A stretch of DNA of 64,000 nt from positions 1,550,001 to 1,614,000 of the forward strand of contig JAWQUS010000017.1 of NCBI GenBank assembly GCA_036365455.1, read 5' to 3'. A program made the position numbers and the translations under genes. The notes below the pieces were generated by a model. It was not told the DNA's origin and searched no databases. It saw nothing but the letters and a program-made list of their open reading frames with translations. This document shows positions 21,379 to 36,300 of the stretch, one piece after another; within the stretch, counting starts at the first letter, position 1; each line of letters begins with the position of its first letter. The DNA is from Macrosoma leucophasiata. Its lineage: Eukaryota; Arthropoda; Insecta; Lepidoptera; Hedylidae.

Positions 21379-24300
21379 GTATGTTTAACAGAGCATTTCA
21401 CAGCATTAAAATGAAATCACCACTTTCGAAACTTCTTTCGATTTTATCTATTCTACATATCTTATTAAATAAAATTACTAGCTGTTACCCGCGGCTCCGC
21501 CCGCGTGTAGGTCGCTTTTCGCGTAACCTGTGGAAACTCATCAAAATATCCCATGGCATCCCACAGGAACTTTTTCGGGATGAAAACTATCTTGTGTTAA
21601 TCCAAGTTACTCTATGTGTGTGCCAAATCATGTTTCAAAATTATCAAAGATGGATGGGATTCAAACGAATTTTTATAATATTGCCTAAACCTAGTAATAG
21701 CTACTATCAGTCTTGATCACATGAGGACCTTATACGGTGGTAATAAAAACTTTATTTGATTAGTATTCGATAAGAGGAGAGTTACCTGACCTCATATTAC
21801 ATACCTCTATAATTTAGAAGGTCATCAAAGGATAGAATTAATCTAAATATATTGTGATTATGATTGACTAAGGATCAAAGAATCATGGCAACTTCCATGC
21901 ATTGATGAGAAAAAAGGCACAAGGCAAAACAGCATTGAAATATTATCTAGAGAATCTTATGACCATTTCCTAGTATTTGAATATCTCATCTATAAAAATA
22001 GAACCAGCACAGGAGGTGTGTCCACGGCATACAGCAACACACAGGAGGAAGCTCCACACTCACTGCCTGCTCCGTTAAGGACTTGTTGTGAAGATATATA
22101 CATACAAATAACAATGGTCTTTTCTACCAACAGTAAATGCCATCCATACTAAACATTATTTTAAACTTTTTATTCCAGTGAGCATAAAATATTTGAAATA
22201 TTGGAAAATGTTCTGTTCAAAATAATATTTCAAAGCTGTTTCACCTTGTATCTTAGTATTTTTTTGTACAAATCTTGCCATGACCCTATGCTTACCTTTG
22301 AGCAATGTTTTGAAATACTGCCATTCCTGTATATTTATTATTTCTGAAAGTATATTTTCGTTCTGCAAACATCTAGAATCTAAATAATTATGATGATGAC
22401 AGCTTGTAGAAAGTGATGCATTGGAGAGAACATGGAAACAATGCCGACGGGAACGGCAGAAGCTGCAGGAGCAACAGATATGGGACAAGTTTGTGAAGGA
22501 ACAGGACATTGTCAAGAGTCTTTGTAGCGGTAATTTATTTATTAAGTAATTCACTGTATTTTTGACAACCCGGTTAGTCCAGTGGTGTGAGACAACTATT
22601 TGATTTCAAGGGTTGCAGGTTTGATCACTGCACCGTGACAAATATTTGTATGGCTTACATATATTTGTTTCGGGTCTGGATGTTTGTGTATGTGTTGTGT
22701 GTGTACAACGGCACCTACGACACAGGTTTATATCTAGTGTGGGGCTGTGAGTGTAAGCATATTTATTTATAATTTTTCTACTTTTGTGCCTTACATTAGA
22801 TTGAGATGGTAGTTATGTAGCCTATGTTTGAAATTCACTTATTCCTATTATGTGTTAATTTATTCACATCTTTGTAATAACAATAATAATAAGCCTTTAT
22901 TACTGAAAATGTTACAAATTTTTAAGTATTTCCAGAAAAAAAAAATCACATCTTTTCACCAAAGGAGATGTTGCGAGCTCGGCCCTGGTTCGTACACGTC
23001 CTCAAAAAATGGGTAAATTAAAGAATCCAAAAAAAATACAATTAATTTATTCAAGAATATATTTTAGAGTTACAACCACATTTAAATCAAACAATGTTAT
23101 AATTTTCAACTATGTTAAACATGGCGGCGATACAGCCGACACTTGGTATCAATCGATTTTGATAGTATGTAGAAAATATTACTTTTTTCTCCAAGTTCTA
23201 TAATCAAAATACCATTTAATAAATGAAAATGTCAAAATGACATCGCCCGCCATATTTGCCATGTTAGTTTTGAGTTGCAATTCTAACTGCAAATAATGTT
23301 TTGTAACTGCAAACAAAGCTAAATAAGTGAAAATATGCAGTAAAAAACGTTTCATATTGATTTTGCCTGCTTAATGATATTGTGTATAACAATACATGGC
23401 CGGAGGTCCATACATTTTTGCAACATCTCCTTTCAACTCAAACGGTCAAGTACTTTCAGAGAAAATCTAACAGACAGACAACCTAACCAACTAACAGGCA
23501 GACAGACGCATGAGTGATCTTATAAGCGTTTTGTTTTTCCTTTTGGAGTTCGAAATAAAATAAAACAATGTATAACAGAACTCTTTTTATTTTTTTAAAT
23601 TTATGTCATTAATCCTTCAATCATCCTCCTTCATCATCATTCATCCTTCAGGATCGTACGGCCACCGGCGGCGAGACACAATTGAATTTTAACTGTCATA
23701 TTTTTCTCGTGTCTGGAGAGATTAAGTAGCAAACTAGCCTACAGTTCACATTGATGGTAAGTAACACTGCAGCCTATATACATCTGTATGACACCAGAGA
23801 TTTCAGTGTAGATGCATTGCCACTCCTGAGGACTAAGGTATTATGCCTCTGTGCCGGAAATTACAAGGCCGTATATTACCACCTGACCGGAACACGATAG
23901 TGCTGAACACTACCATTTAGCGGCAAGTAAATTAGTTAATACGGTGGTACCTGCGCTCGCGAGCTCCGACACTGAAGATCTTCCATCAGTAAAATACTTC
24001 CCTAATATCTTCTCAGTTTTTTTAAAAGAAAAATGGAATGAAAAATTTGAGTTCAGGCGAGACTTGAACTCGCGACCACTGGGAATCTAGTCCAGCCGAG
24101 CGGCTGGACTAGATTAATTCCAACTGAGCTACCGAAGTCCACACCCGACTTGTCAAATCTTTCCTTCACATTTATTGCATTGCCTTATGGTGGCAGTAGC
24201 GCCATCTATTACCAACTATGCTAGTTAGGCAACCGATATAATAAACTTTGCAGTTTATTGAATATCGTAAAGAAGTCGCTTTTGCCGTTAATAATTAAGT

Positions 24301-27300
24301 CTCGTCTGAAGTCAAATTTTTCTATCCATTTTTCTTTAAAAAACATATTTTACTAGCATGTGTTATTGCGAAAAATAATATGAAATCAATCTTCACAGAT
24401 GATCCATATCAGTTTGTACAGCAGCTACCAGAGTCGTGTATAAAGGAACTTCTGGAGGAGGAACTGCAGAAAATGAGACGGGAAACAATTGAAGAATTAC
24501 AAGTTTGTAGCCAACATATTGTTTTTTTTTTTTTGTTTTTATGGCATCGCTATTACGCATATTGCCAGTGTCAAGTAAAACGATATTTCGTATTTATTTA
24601 AGCAGCGCGTCAAAGTATAATATGTAAGTATCAAGTATATAAGTTTTCAAGTATGTCAGTCTAGTGAGTTACAGTCAAGTTATTTGAGTAAAGCGATGGC
24701 TACTTTACCATTTACAATGAAGTTTTGGAGGCAACCCGAAAGGTCGTATTTTCGCACTGTTATTCTATTTCACTATACACGGGCACTGTAATAAACCTAT
24801 ATCAAACAAAATGCCACCAACTTTATTCAATATAACTTAAAAATACACCAATAAAATGAAATAAAATAAGAGCACCATACGCCTCTTTCAAGGTTCCCGC
24901 CAAAACTCCCCAACATATTGTTGTTCATGTAAAACAAGACTTAGCCTGGGTTCCAACACGATATTTGTAAAGTTATTGTAACATTCACATCCTTCTCTAA
25001 CTTTAACAGATTTCTATAAGTTAGAGAAGGATGTGAAGTGTTACAATAACTTAAACAAATATCGTGGTAGGAAGCCACTGCTACTACGCTGGTATCCTGG
25101 GTTATCATCATTTATCTCTGGAGCTATTGGGATTTTTACATTTTCTGGAAGTTTCCCAGTGCCTCCCCGGAGTTCGGTAATGTGCCCAGAGATGTCAATA
25201 TCCTAGACACCTTTTACATGGGGCATAAAACGTAAATTATAGGTTTTTTTTTTATTTTCATCCATACTTACTAGTGATAGAGTCCCAGTGAAAGAAGCGC
25301 AGACGAAGGCATCACCGCATTACCAGCTATGTATTTGCCGCCAAATGGTAGTGTTCCGCAGTATCGTGTTCCAGTCAGGTGGTAATGTTTTTTTTTTCTT
25401 ATGTTATGGAAGTGGCAAACAAGCATGCAGTTCACATTTATGTGAAGTGTATTTAATTTATTATGTGTTTTTGATTATTATTAGTGGTTATTCCCTCTAG
25501 GTTGGTTTGAAAAAAAATGACGATGTAATAGTGCTCTCCAGGAGCCTAATTATATGAAATAAAAAAAATAAATGAAGTGATGACTGCACCCTATAGACAT
25601 TTACACAAAGACCAAGGTCATAATGCAGATGCGTTACCAATCCTGAGGCCTAAGGTGTTATACCGAAAATTACAGGGCCGTACATTACCGTGCCAAACAA
25701 TACCATTTAGCGGCAAGTATATTAGGTAATACGGTTTTGCCTACGCCCGCGGGCTCCGTCACTGGAGCTCTACCACCAGTGAAATGACGGCTCTGTAATT
25801 TCCGAAATAGACATAACATCTTAGCCCTCTGGAGTGGCAAGGTATCTACTATTTATGGCCTTCACGACTAGCACTTCATGACAAAAAATATAAAATGATT
25901 TCAGATAGAGGTACAACAGCCAGAAGAGACTGAACAAGAGCAAATTGAACCTGAAGACAATCAGCATATAATAACAGTAACTCATGAGGAGGATTGTAGC
26001 TCGTTTCAATTGTTTGATGACGACAAGGAAGATGATATTTCAGGTAAGTACGTATGTATCTTCACGCCAAGTTCCTCAGGTAGGCAGAGATTGTAAAGCG
26101 CCATATATCGTGGTTCACGCCACGCCCCGTTACCACTAAGCAATCGAAGCCCCCGAAGAAGAATGTAGGTTAGTGGTAAAGAAGCCGGACTTTATGTAGA
26201 TGTCTGTAAGCTAGTAGCCTCAGTAGCGTAGTGGTAGCAGGCCACTACTATTACGCTGGAGGTCCTGGGTTCGATTCCCGGGTCGGGGACTATCAGAGAT
26301 AACGGTTTAAAATCCTTTATCTCTGCTTCTATTGGGATTTTTCCATTTTCTGGAAGTTTCCCAGTACCCCGGAGTTTGGTAATGTGCCCGGAGATGGCAA
26401 CAGGTTCGCCACCTGTTACATGGGCCAAAAACGTAACCGGCGAGTCGTGGGTGTTTGCATGTATGATTGCATGCATGCATTTACCTCTGCCTACCCCTTC
26501 GGGGATTACAGGCGTGAAGTTACGTTTTTTTTTTTTTCTGTAGGCTACAGTCATCACATAACATCAATGTGAACGTAGAAAAAAATGGTAATTAAAAGAA
26601 TTGTACACTAATACCCCCCGCTTTACGCAAGGGATACGTTCCAAAAAAAAAACGCGTTAACTGAAATTCGCGTATAACAAGGTTTATGATTAAACATAGT
26701 CAAAAATTATTACAAAAAAATACAATTCATTTTAATCATTCACTTTAATTCTAGGAACATTTTATGCAATACATACTCTAACCCCCTTATTCATGAACGT
26801 ATTTTAGCTAAAGTGTTGCTAATCTCTCCTTTGTCTTTTTCTATCCTGCACATTTGACAATGCAACTGACAAAGACAAAGCATTCTATAGCTAAAACGTA
26901 TCTAATGTACGTTTATGAATAAGAGGGTTATTTTTTACGGAAAAATACATCTATTGTCTTTTGGGTAACGTTTTGATTACGTTCTTGTAACAAACGAAAC
27001 GAACGAGTAAATCCCCGTAGAATAAAGTCGAAGGACTGGGAATTCCCGATTCTTCAAGGAGAATATACAGAGGAAGCGGGGATCCCGCGACCATAGAGAA
27101 GTTGATAACTACATTATATTTATACACACTCTTTCGCGTAATTCGAGGCATTTGAGCGCGAAATTTGCATCCGCTTTATAGTGAAACCGCGTACAACGGG
27201 GTCGCGTAAAGCGGGGTATTACTGTATTTTGAAAACATGCCGACTATTTTTAATAATTTTAATTGCCGCAATAACACATGCGACTGAATTTTGAAATTAA

Positions 27301-30300
27301 AGAAAGAATGAAAAAAAAATTTCGGGCTGGGATTGAACCTGCAACCTCAGGATAACATGTCCAGCCGCGTTATCACTAAGCTATCGAAGTTCCGAAGAAG
27401 TTTGTAGGTTAGTGGTAAAGAAGCTGGACTGGAAAATGTCTATAGGCTGCAGTCATCATTTAACATCAATGTGTTACACTGGTGGTAGAGCTCCAGTGAC
27501 GGAGCTGGCGGGCGTAGCCACCACCGCAGTACTTGATATACTTGCCGCTAAACGATAGTGTTCAGCACTATCGTGTTCCGGTCAGGTGGTAATGTACGGC
27601 CCTGTAATTTCCGGCACAGAGGCATAACACCTTAGGCCTCAGGAGTGGTAACGCACCTGCATTTTGACCTTAGTCTTTTCGTGGATGTCTATAGGCTGCA
27701 GTTTTCACTTAACATAAATTTAAACTGCATACTTGTTTGCCAGTTAACATAAAAAAATGTGAACTGCATGGTTGTTTACCACTTTCAGAACATAACAAAA
27801 GTATTCGACAATTTGATAAAATTATCTTTCCAGGCACGAAGCGCGCATGGCCCAGCGGCTGGTGTAGATCGTAAGCGATCTGCTCGGTTAAGCACTACGG
27901 GCGCGGTCGGGTAGTGTGATGGGTGACCGCTAGTGGCAAATTAAATGCGCGTTTCCGTGCTTCGGAGGGCACGTTAAGCCGTCGGTCTCGGTTGCTGTCG
28001 ATGGATAGCAGTCGTTAAACCTTGTCGGAGGCCTTATGGGCGGTTTGAAAACATCCGACAGTGGGTTGGCCACTAACCCACCCACCTCCTGAAGGGTTAG
28101 GGCAGTAAAGACAAAACAATAGATAAGGATTCACTTGGATTTAATTACAGCGGAGCGAGCACAATACATGACATGATCACAGAGCAGCGAGTAGTAGAAA
28201 GGGAGTTGTCAATAAACGTCAATGTCAGTCATAGACAGTTAACATTTACGAAGACAGCCAGATTGCATTGCGTTTACAAATACTGTTATGTTTAACACTA
28301 CCCCTTAAACCAATACAATCTCTTATAAATAGGAGCCTATAGTTACAAACAATTTCCACAATGTTATTATACATGTTTCTCCTATTAAATTGCTATACAA
28401 TTGCTAATTACTGTTAATAAACAACAAAGCTTTAATTAGCAACCTGTGCAAAAATATGCTATTTTTAATAACAAATATAATGATATGTACCAAGTTTTTT
28501 TATTTTTTCTTTATAAACTCAACCTTTACATTTCTGCAACATTAACAAAGATACAAATTTATTATGTTTTTCCCTAGTTAAAGGTTTAGTTAATATATCT
28601 GCCAACATATCATCTGTACGTAAGTATTTCAATATAATGCTACCATCATTCACCAATTGCCTAATGAAATGATGTCTTACATCTATATGCTTAGTTCTAG
28701 AATGAAAAAGAGCATTTTTACACAATTTTTGAGCAGATTGATTATCATTATAAATTATTATACTAATAGATTTGTTAAGAATTTCACATAACAATTTACT
28801 AATGAATAAACCCTCTTTACAAGAATCAGACAAAGACATGTATTCAGCTTCAGTGCTGGATAAAGCTACAGTTTTCTGTTTACGGCTTTCCCAAGATATA
28901 ACTGACTTACCAATTTTGTATACATAGCCTGTATATGATTTGCGATCCAAACCATCATTGGCCCAGTCAGCATCAGCATATGCAGTGACATCTAATCCAC
29001 CTTTCTGAAAAGTTAAACAAAGATCTATAGTTCCTTTCAAGTAACGTAGAACTCTTTTAGCTGCTTTCCAGTGAATGTCGGTGTACGAGTCGTTGAACTG
29101 ACTCAAGTAACTCACTGCATGAGCTATGTCAGGTCGACTACAGACAGCAATATACATGAGTGAACCTACAAGTCCTCTATAATCAAAATTATCATCCTTT
29201 TGGGTTCCTCGTGTTAACTTGAGACCTGTTTCCATGGGAGTCTGTGCTGGTTTACAATCATCCATTTTATATTTCTGCAATATCCTTTTTATATATGCAG
29301 ACTGATCAAGAGAAATACAATTTTCTTGTCTTGACAACCTCATACCTAAGATTTGATGAGCTGCCCCTAAATCTGTTATCTCAAATTCTTCTTTTAATTT
29401 CCTTTTAATGGTCGTTTTTTCATGTGCATTATGTGTCGAAAATAATATGATATCATCGACATAGAGTGCAATAATTATAAGTGAATTTTTATTTGACTTA
29501 TAGTATACACATGGCTCTGATGAAGACTTACAAAACATTAATTTTTTTGCACAAAACATTATCTATTTTCTCATACCAGGCCTTCGAAGCCTGTTTCAAG
29601 CCATATATAGCTTTGTTAAGCTTATAAACTTTATTTTCCTGACCTGTGATTTCAAAGCCCTCTGGTTGTTCCATGTAGACTTTTTCCTTGAGTTCACCGT
29701 TGAGAAAAGCTGTTTTCACGTCAAGATGTTCAATGTTCATGTTATATTCAGCAGCTATACTCAATAACAAACGAATTGTTGAATATCTTACAACGGGTGA
29801 AAATGTTTCTTCATAGTCTACACCAAATTGCTGTGCATAACCTTTGGCTACCAAGCGTGCCTTGTACTTTAAAAGTTCATCATCCAGTCCACGCTTGATT
29901 TTAAACACCCATTTACACTTAACAGGTTTCTGCGAATTTGGTCGGTCAATTAAAGTCCAACATTTGTTTTTTATAAAAGAATTGTACTCACATAACATTG
30001 CCTCCTTCCATTTTTTGGCGTTGGGTCCTTTCAATGCTTCCTGTACTGTCTGAGGAGTATCTTTGCCATCAGTACTTTGTATCAAGCCAACAAACATGTC
30101 CGAAGAGTCATACTCCGAATCAGATTCATCTGGAATATAAGTTTCATCCGAAGTATTTTGCTCCGAGGAGCTTTCAGAATCATCCACTGTGATTGTACTC
30201 GATCTCTGACTGTTTTGTAATAAAATAGTGTCATCAGAGGGACTTGTATTCACAATAGATGGTTCCGATTGTAATACAGAAGGACATTCAGACTGTGATG

Positions 30301-33300
30301 TCTTATTCATATCATTTGTATTATTGTATATAGGTACAAATGTATGAATTTGTGAGTTTTCATCATTTGACACTGATTTAATAATGTCATTTTCCAAAAA
30401 TGTAACATTCCTGGCCTGTAAACATTTAGATGGATATGCAGGATCAATTAATCTGTATCCTTTAGTATCATCGCAGTATCCAACAAATATGTATTTTTTA
30501 CATTTTGCATCTAACTTTGTATTCCTTTTTGAATTTAATGCATATGCCACTGAACCAAATATCCGTAAATGTTCAACTGTTACCTTTTTATTAGTCCATT
30601 TTTCCTGAGGGGTCATTCCTAGAACAGCCTTTGTAGGACATCTATTCCTAATATAGACTGCAGTGTTCACAGCTTCTGCCCAGTACTTCTGATCTAGGCC
30701 TGCATCCTGCAGCATACACCGTGCAGTCTCCATGATTGTCCTATTGGCTCTCTCTGCCACACCGTTTTGCTGTGGTGTATATGGAACTGTTGTTTGATGA
30801 CGAATACCGCTTGATTTCAATAAAGCCTGTAAATTAGAATTAATGTATTCACCACCATTATCGCTTCGCAAGATTTTAATCTTCCTACCCGTTTGATTTT
30901 CAATCAGGGTTTTAAATTCCTTGAATTTATTAAAAACTTCATTTTTATGTTTAATAAAATACACAAAAGTTTTTCTTGAGAAATCATCAATGAAAAGCAA
31001 AAAATATCTAGCACCACTAAATGATGCACAAGGCATAGGGCCACAGACGTCTGTGTGCACTAATCCTAAAATTTCATTTGCTCTGTTATTTGACTTCTTT
31101 GGAAAAGGCAATTTGCTTTTCTTGCCTTCTATGCAAGCAACACATGGTTCAAATTCAGTACCTTTATATGAAATACCTGAAACCATACCTCGTCTTAGTA
31201 AGTCCATACTTCTCCTGTTGAGATGTCCTAGACGCCGATGCCAGATCCTCTCATCATAGCACCTTACATCAACCGTTGATGCCTTATTGACCTGTAGGTA
31301 CCTAAAATTATTGTCTGATGCTGGCTGATCCATATCAAGCCTATACACACCATCAATCTGTGTAGCACTGGCAATGACTGCCCCATTATCCAGTATTTGA
31401 CAGTCATTGGAGCCGAATACAACTTTGTAGCCCTTGTTTACCATAGCACTAACTGACAATAAATTAGTAGTTAAATTAGGAACATAATATACATCACTTA
31501 CGGTCTTTACACAACCATTCCGTAATTTTATTTCAATATTTCCTTGTCCTGCAGTCAATAATTTCTCACCGTTTGCAACCTTAACTTCCAGTGAATTATT
31601 GCTGTTAGAAAAGTCAGTCATTTGACTCCTGTCATGACACATATGACTGGTTGCGCCACTATCTACATACCATGAATCTCCGCTGACATTCATTGATAGT
31701 GCTGTGAGCAGTACCTTCGATGATTCATCCTTGGGCTTCCAAGTAATTTTCTTCTTGTTCCCTTTTGGACAATCCTTGATGAAGTGACCAGCCTTTTTAC
31801 ACCCGTAACACTTAGGCTGTTTTCGCACCGCTACCAACGCAGTCACATTCTCACCTTTGTCATCACGTCGCATATTCTCTTGTAGTAACTTGCCCTTGAC
31901 TAGGTCAGTAGAAAGCTTTATATTGGAGTTTTCCATCGCCATTATTAATGGGTCATAGTCCGGTGTGAGCCCACTTAACATGACAACTGCTATAAAATCA
32001 TCTTCAAGGGGTGATCCTATATCACATAGTTGCTGTGATATTTCTATGATTTTGTTCACATAGGCCTCCATGCTTTCACTTTCGTGAAGCTTTGTGTTGA
32101 AAAGCAATCTTAATAATGCTAATCTGCGACACAAACCTTTATCTTCGTAGGCTCGTTGTAAATTATACCATGCCTGGTGCGCCGTCGTTGCATTTCTAAC
32201 ATGTGCAAACGCTGCGGGTTGCACCGACAACGCGATCCGCGCCAGCGCCTTTTGCCCTCTCTTCACGCTTTCACTGTCGTTCTTTTCCGCCTCGACGAAT
32301 TCCCATAAATCCTCGTGGATTAATAACATTTTCATTAGGAATTTCCAATTATTGTAATTATCAATACCTTTAAGTTTCTCCATTGTCATTGCCGCCCCGA
32401 TCCCGGTAGCCGCCGCCATCACGAGTCTTAGCGTGTCTTGATGAGGTTATAAAAAAAATATACGATATTTCTCAAAAATATGTTTCTGGTAATGCAGGTG
32501 CGTACCTGGGCCCATAACCTGAAGGGTTAGGGCAGTAAAGACAAAACAATAGATAAGGATTCACTTGGATTTAATTACAGCGGAGCGAGCACAATACATG
32601 ACATGATCACAGAGCAGCGAGTAGTAGAAAGGGAGTTGTCAATAAACGTCAATGTCAGTCATAGACAGTTAACATTTACGAAGACAGCCAGATTGCATTG
32701 CGTTTACAAATACTGTTATGTTTAACACCTCCAACAATCCGCATTGGAGCAGCGTGGTGGAGTAAGCTCCAGGCCTCCCCCAAACAGGGGAGAGACTCGT
32801 GCCCAGCAGTGGGACGTATAATGGGTTGCCATTGTCTTTCCAGGGCCAGAAGCGGAGTATCTGAACGAGTCTGTGGACAGTCCGCCGCCCACCGTCCGCG
32901 AGCGACGTCCTGAAGAAACTCTTATCATTGACAAAAGAGAACCTTCACCAGTCAACACTCAGAGTCCTGACAAAGCTTCTAGTTAGTATCCATCCTTATT
33001 GTCATTCGATTGCAATTGAATCACTCCACTGTCTTGTTTTAATCAATGCGTGAGGCCTGTAGGAGGCCTTCTATACTATATACTATCTAAACTAATATTA
33101 TAAAGAGGTAATATTTTTTTGTTTGTTTGTTTGTTTTGAATAGGCTCAATAACTACTGGATCGATTTTAAAAATTCTTTCACAATTCGAAAGCTACATTA
33201 TCCACGGGTACCATAGGCTATATTTTATTTTGGAAAAAATAGGGTTCCATAAGATATTTGGGTTTTTCAGACACAAGGTGTAAAAAATCAACCAGACAAA

Positions 33301-36300
33301 GTTACCTATTTTTCGTACGCTGCCTAAACTATAAAAGATATCGTCACTATTCGAAAGCTACATTATTCTCGGGTAACATAGGCTATATGTTATTTTAGAA
33401 AAAATAGGGTTTCGTAAGATACTTGGGGTTTTTCAGACACAAGGTGTAAAAAATCAACCAGAAAAATTACTTATTTTGCGTACGCTGCCTAAACTATAAA
33501 ACATCTCGAGGAAGGCTTTAGGCTATATCTATAATCTTCACACTAAGACGAATAGGAGAGGGTAGGTAACATTGCAACCGCGCGAAGCAGGGGCGGGCCG
33601 CTAGTAATATTATAAAGCTGAAGAGTTTGTTTGTTTGCTTGAACGCTCTAATCTCAGGAACTACTGGACCAGACTGGATAACATGCTCGCTAAGATGAAT
33701 AGGAGAGAAATGGAATTGCGCGTGAAGCCGGGGCGGGACGCGAGTCTGATATATGTTATGACATAGGAATATTTTTTTTCATAAATTTAGAATTACATTT
33801 GTGTGAACAATTGTAAAATTTGAATTCAGGATTTTATTGTTTTGTAATTAACCATTATTAAGTATTATTTTTAAATTACAATTTGCACGTCGGTTTTTAG
33901 ACAAACCCCCTTATTCATAACGTATTTTAGCTAAAGTGTTGCTAATCTCTCCTTTGTCTTTTTCTATCCTGCACATTTGACAATGCAACTGACAAAGACA
34001 AAGCATTCTGTAGCTAAAAACGTGTCTAATGTACGTTTATGAATAAGGGGGTTAATGTATAAGGCCACAAATCATCTCTGTCAACTTCTGTAACTTCCCT
34101 GATAATATTAACTAATTCTATGCAAATAAATACATTATTATTATTATATCTCATGTAGATTGCTAGAGGTCAGATAAAAAAAAAATAGAAAAAATGTAAT
34201 TAGAAAAGTCTACCAACAGTAACTGGCCTGCGTTTCCAGTAGTTGTGGGTTCATGTCCCGACTAAAATCAAATTCTAATATTTTTTTTATTTTTTTTACT
34301 TGCAGTTGTGTATTATTGGGTAATGCAGTAAAATAAAACAAATTTGAATAATATAAACTTTGTCTTTCAGGCAAATCATCGGAAAATGTGACAGGCATGA
34401 TTGAGAGCAGCATCTATCGCGCGAAGGTGCAGGATCTTCGCATAAAGATCAAGGAGGAGATACTGGATATCATGTTAGTCATTGGATATAACTTCAAACA
34501 AAACTGTTTGTTTTATGTAATGAAGGTGGCAAATAAGCATGCAGTTATGCATTGTACTTATGGGATGAATGTGATATGATTATATTATTATCTGAAACAA
34601 AGTAATTAATTAAGTACCAGACATTACAGCTATGTTCGTACATGATTATTAAAATATACTTTAGGTACAATACGTCTTTCACACAAATAATGCTAGTTAT
34701 TTGCAATAATGTTATATTTAAAAAAATACTCCATTATTCTTTAATTTATCGAAAACAGAATTTGTTTGTATGTATGTAGGTACTTACATTTTCTGCAAGG
34801 TAAATAGAATTTCTCCTCTTTTGTAGGCAATGTTGTTTTTTATGTACGTAGGTAAATATATTATCTGTTTTTGTGTATCGAAGCGTAGTGGTAGTTACTT
34901 TTCACTTTTTTTTTTTTTCAAAGTTTCAAGTTACCTTTACTATGGTGAAAAAACTTTTCTTTATTGTGTTCTTTTTTTATTATTGCAATTGGTGCGCGCT
35001 TGTGTGCGTCATGGCCAAGACTAGGACGAGAAATACGAATATGGTATCAATGCGAGATTGAGACTAAAGAGATCTCGAGCATAGTAATGTGTATTTCATT
35101 TTTGTTTTAATTTCGCGATATCTTTTATTTTGTTAACTTTTTTTTTTTCGTTTTTGTGTAATAATTTTGGCTTTAAATGGTAATTGACATCCGTGCGTCA
35201 ACGAATGGGTTCCGATTGAAAATCAGCGCTAGGCTTACGCCTGGCATATTGCTGAATCGGTCACCTTTTTGTTGCTAAAAGGAGACATACATTCAGAGCA
35301 GATCTATGTATCCAGTATGTTGTGCTATTTTTGAAGTGATTTTATGTTCTTTTTCTCTGTAACCATCCCGTGTTTTCTTTCTGCATCAAATAAAGTTTTA
35401 CTTACTTAAAGTTTTACTTACTTACAGTTCACATTGGTGTTAAGTGATGACTGCACCCTATCGACATCTACACAAAAATCAGAGGTCAAAATGCAGATGT
35501 GTTGCCACCTCTGACATCTTAATTGTCATGTCTCTGTGATAGTGATATATTACGGGGCCATATATTACCATCTAACCGGAACACGATAGTGCTGAACATT
35601 ACCATTTGGCGGCAGATAGATTTAGTAATGCGGTGGTGCCTACGCCCTCGAGCTCCTACACTGGAACTCTTCCACCAGTAAAAGAAAAATCCAATACAGA
35701 AAAATGGATAGAAAAATTTGACTTCGGGCGAGACTCGCACTCGCGAGCACTGGGAATCTAGTCCAGCCGCTCTTCCAACTGAGCTACTGAAGTCCTGCCC
35801 GATTTGCCAAATCTTTCCTTCACATTTATTGCATTGCCTTATGGTGGCAGTAGCGCCATCTGTTGCCTCACTATGCTAGTTAGGCAATCGATATAATAAT
35901 CTTTGCAGTTTATTAAATATCGTAAAGAAGTCGCTTTTACCCTTAATAATTGTTTTATATTATTTCGCATTAACGAGTCTCGCCTCAAGTCAAATTTTTC
36001 TTTCCATATTCTTTAAAAAATAAATATTTCACAAGCATGTGTTAATGCGAAATAATATAAAAGCAATTAATCCAATACAGATTTGAATTAAAATGGAACG
36101 ATTAATGTGAACGTCCTCGTTCAAACAGTAACCAGTTTATCGTAACCCCCAGGAGGTGTTTGGAACGTATCGACATATTGAACATAGATCCGGCGGAATT
36201 TCCCAAGATGATGAAACGGTCCGCGGAGTTCAGCGCGAGGTTCGCCCGCGTACATCTCTACCAGCTACACAGACAGGTGAGTTTACAATGTGGAAGTTGT

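Larger units (their letters stand above)
28090..32727 (-). mobile_element. Ty1/copia LTR retrotransposon, complete, identical LTRs
   Basis: LTRs of 208 bp (28090-28297 and 32520-32727) begin TG, end CA and read identical base for base. The 5-bp duplication CCTCC lies at 28085-28089 and 32728-32732. The primer site at 32505-32519 reads GGTTATGGGCCCAG on the minus strand, matching the initiator-Met tRNA half used by Drosophila copia. A purine tract AAGGGGTAG precedes the 3' LTR. It is inserted antisense in intron 4, in the tail of a 5S-derived SINE. The identical LTRs indicate recent insertion. Confidence 0.95.

Noticed and set aside
22156..22554. 132-aa minus-strand frame
   Set aside because: It is the antisense of exon 2 of the 16-exon gene, which has splice sites and phase support on the plus strand.
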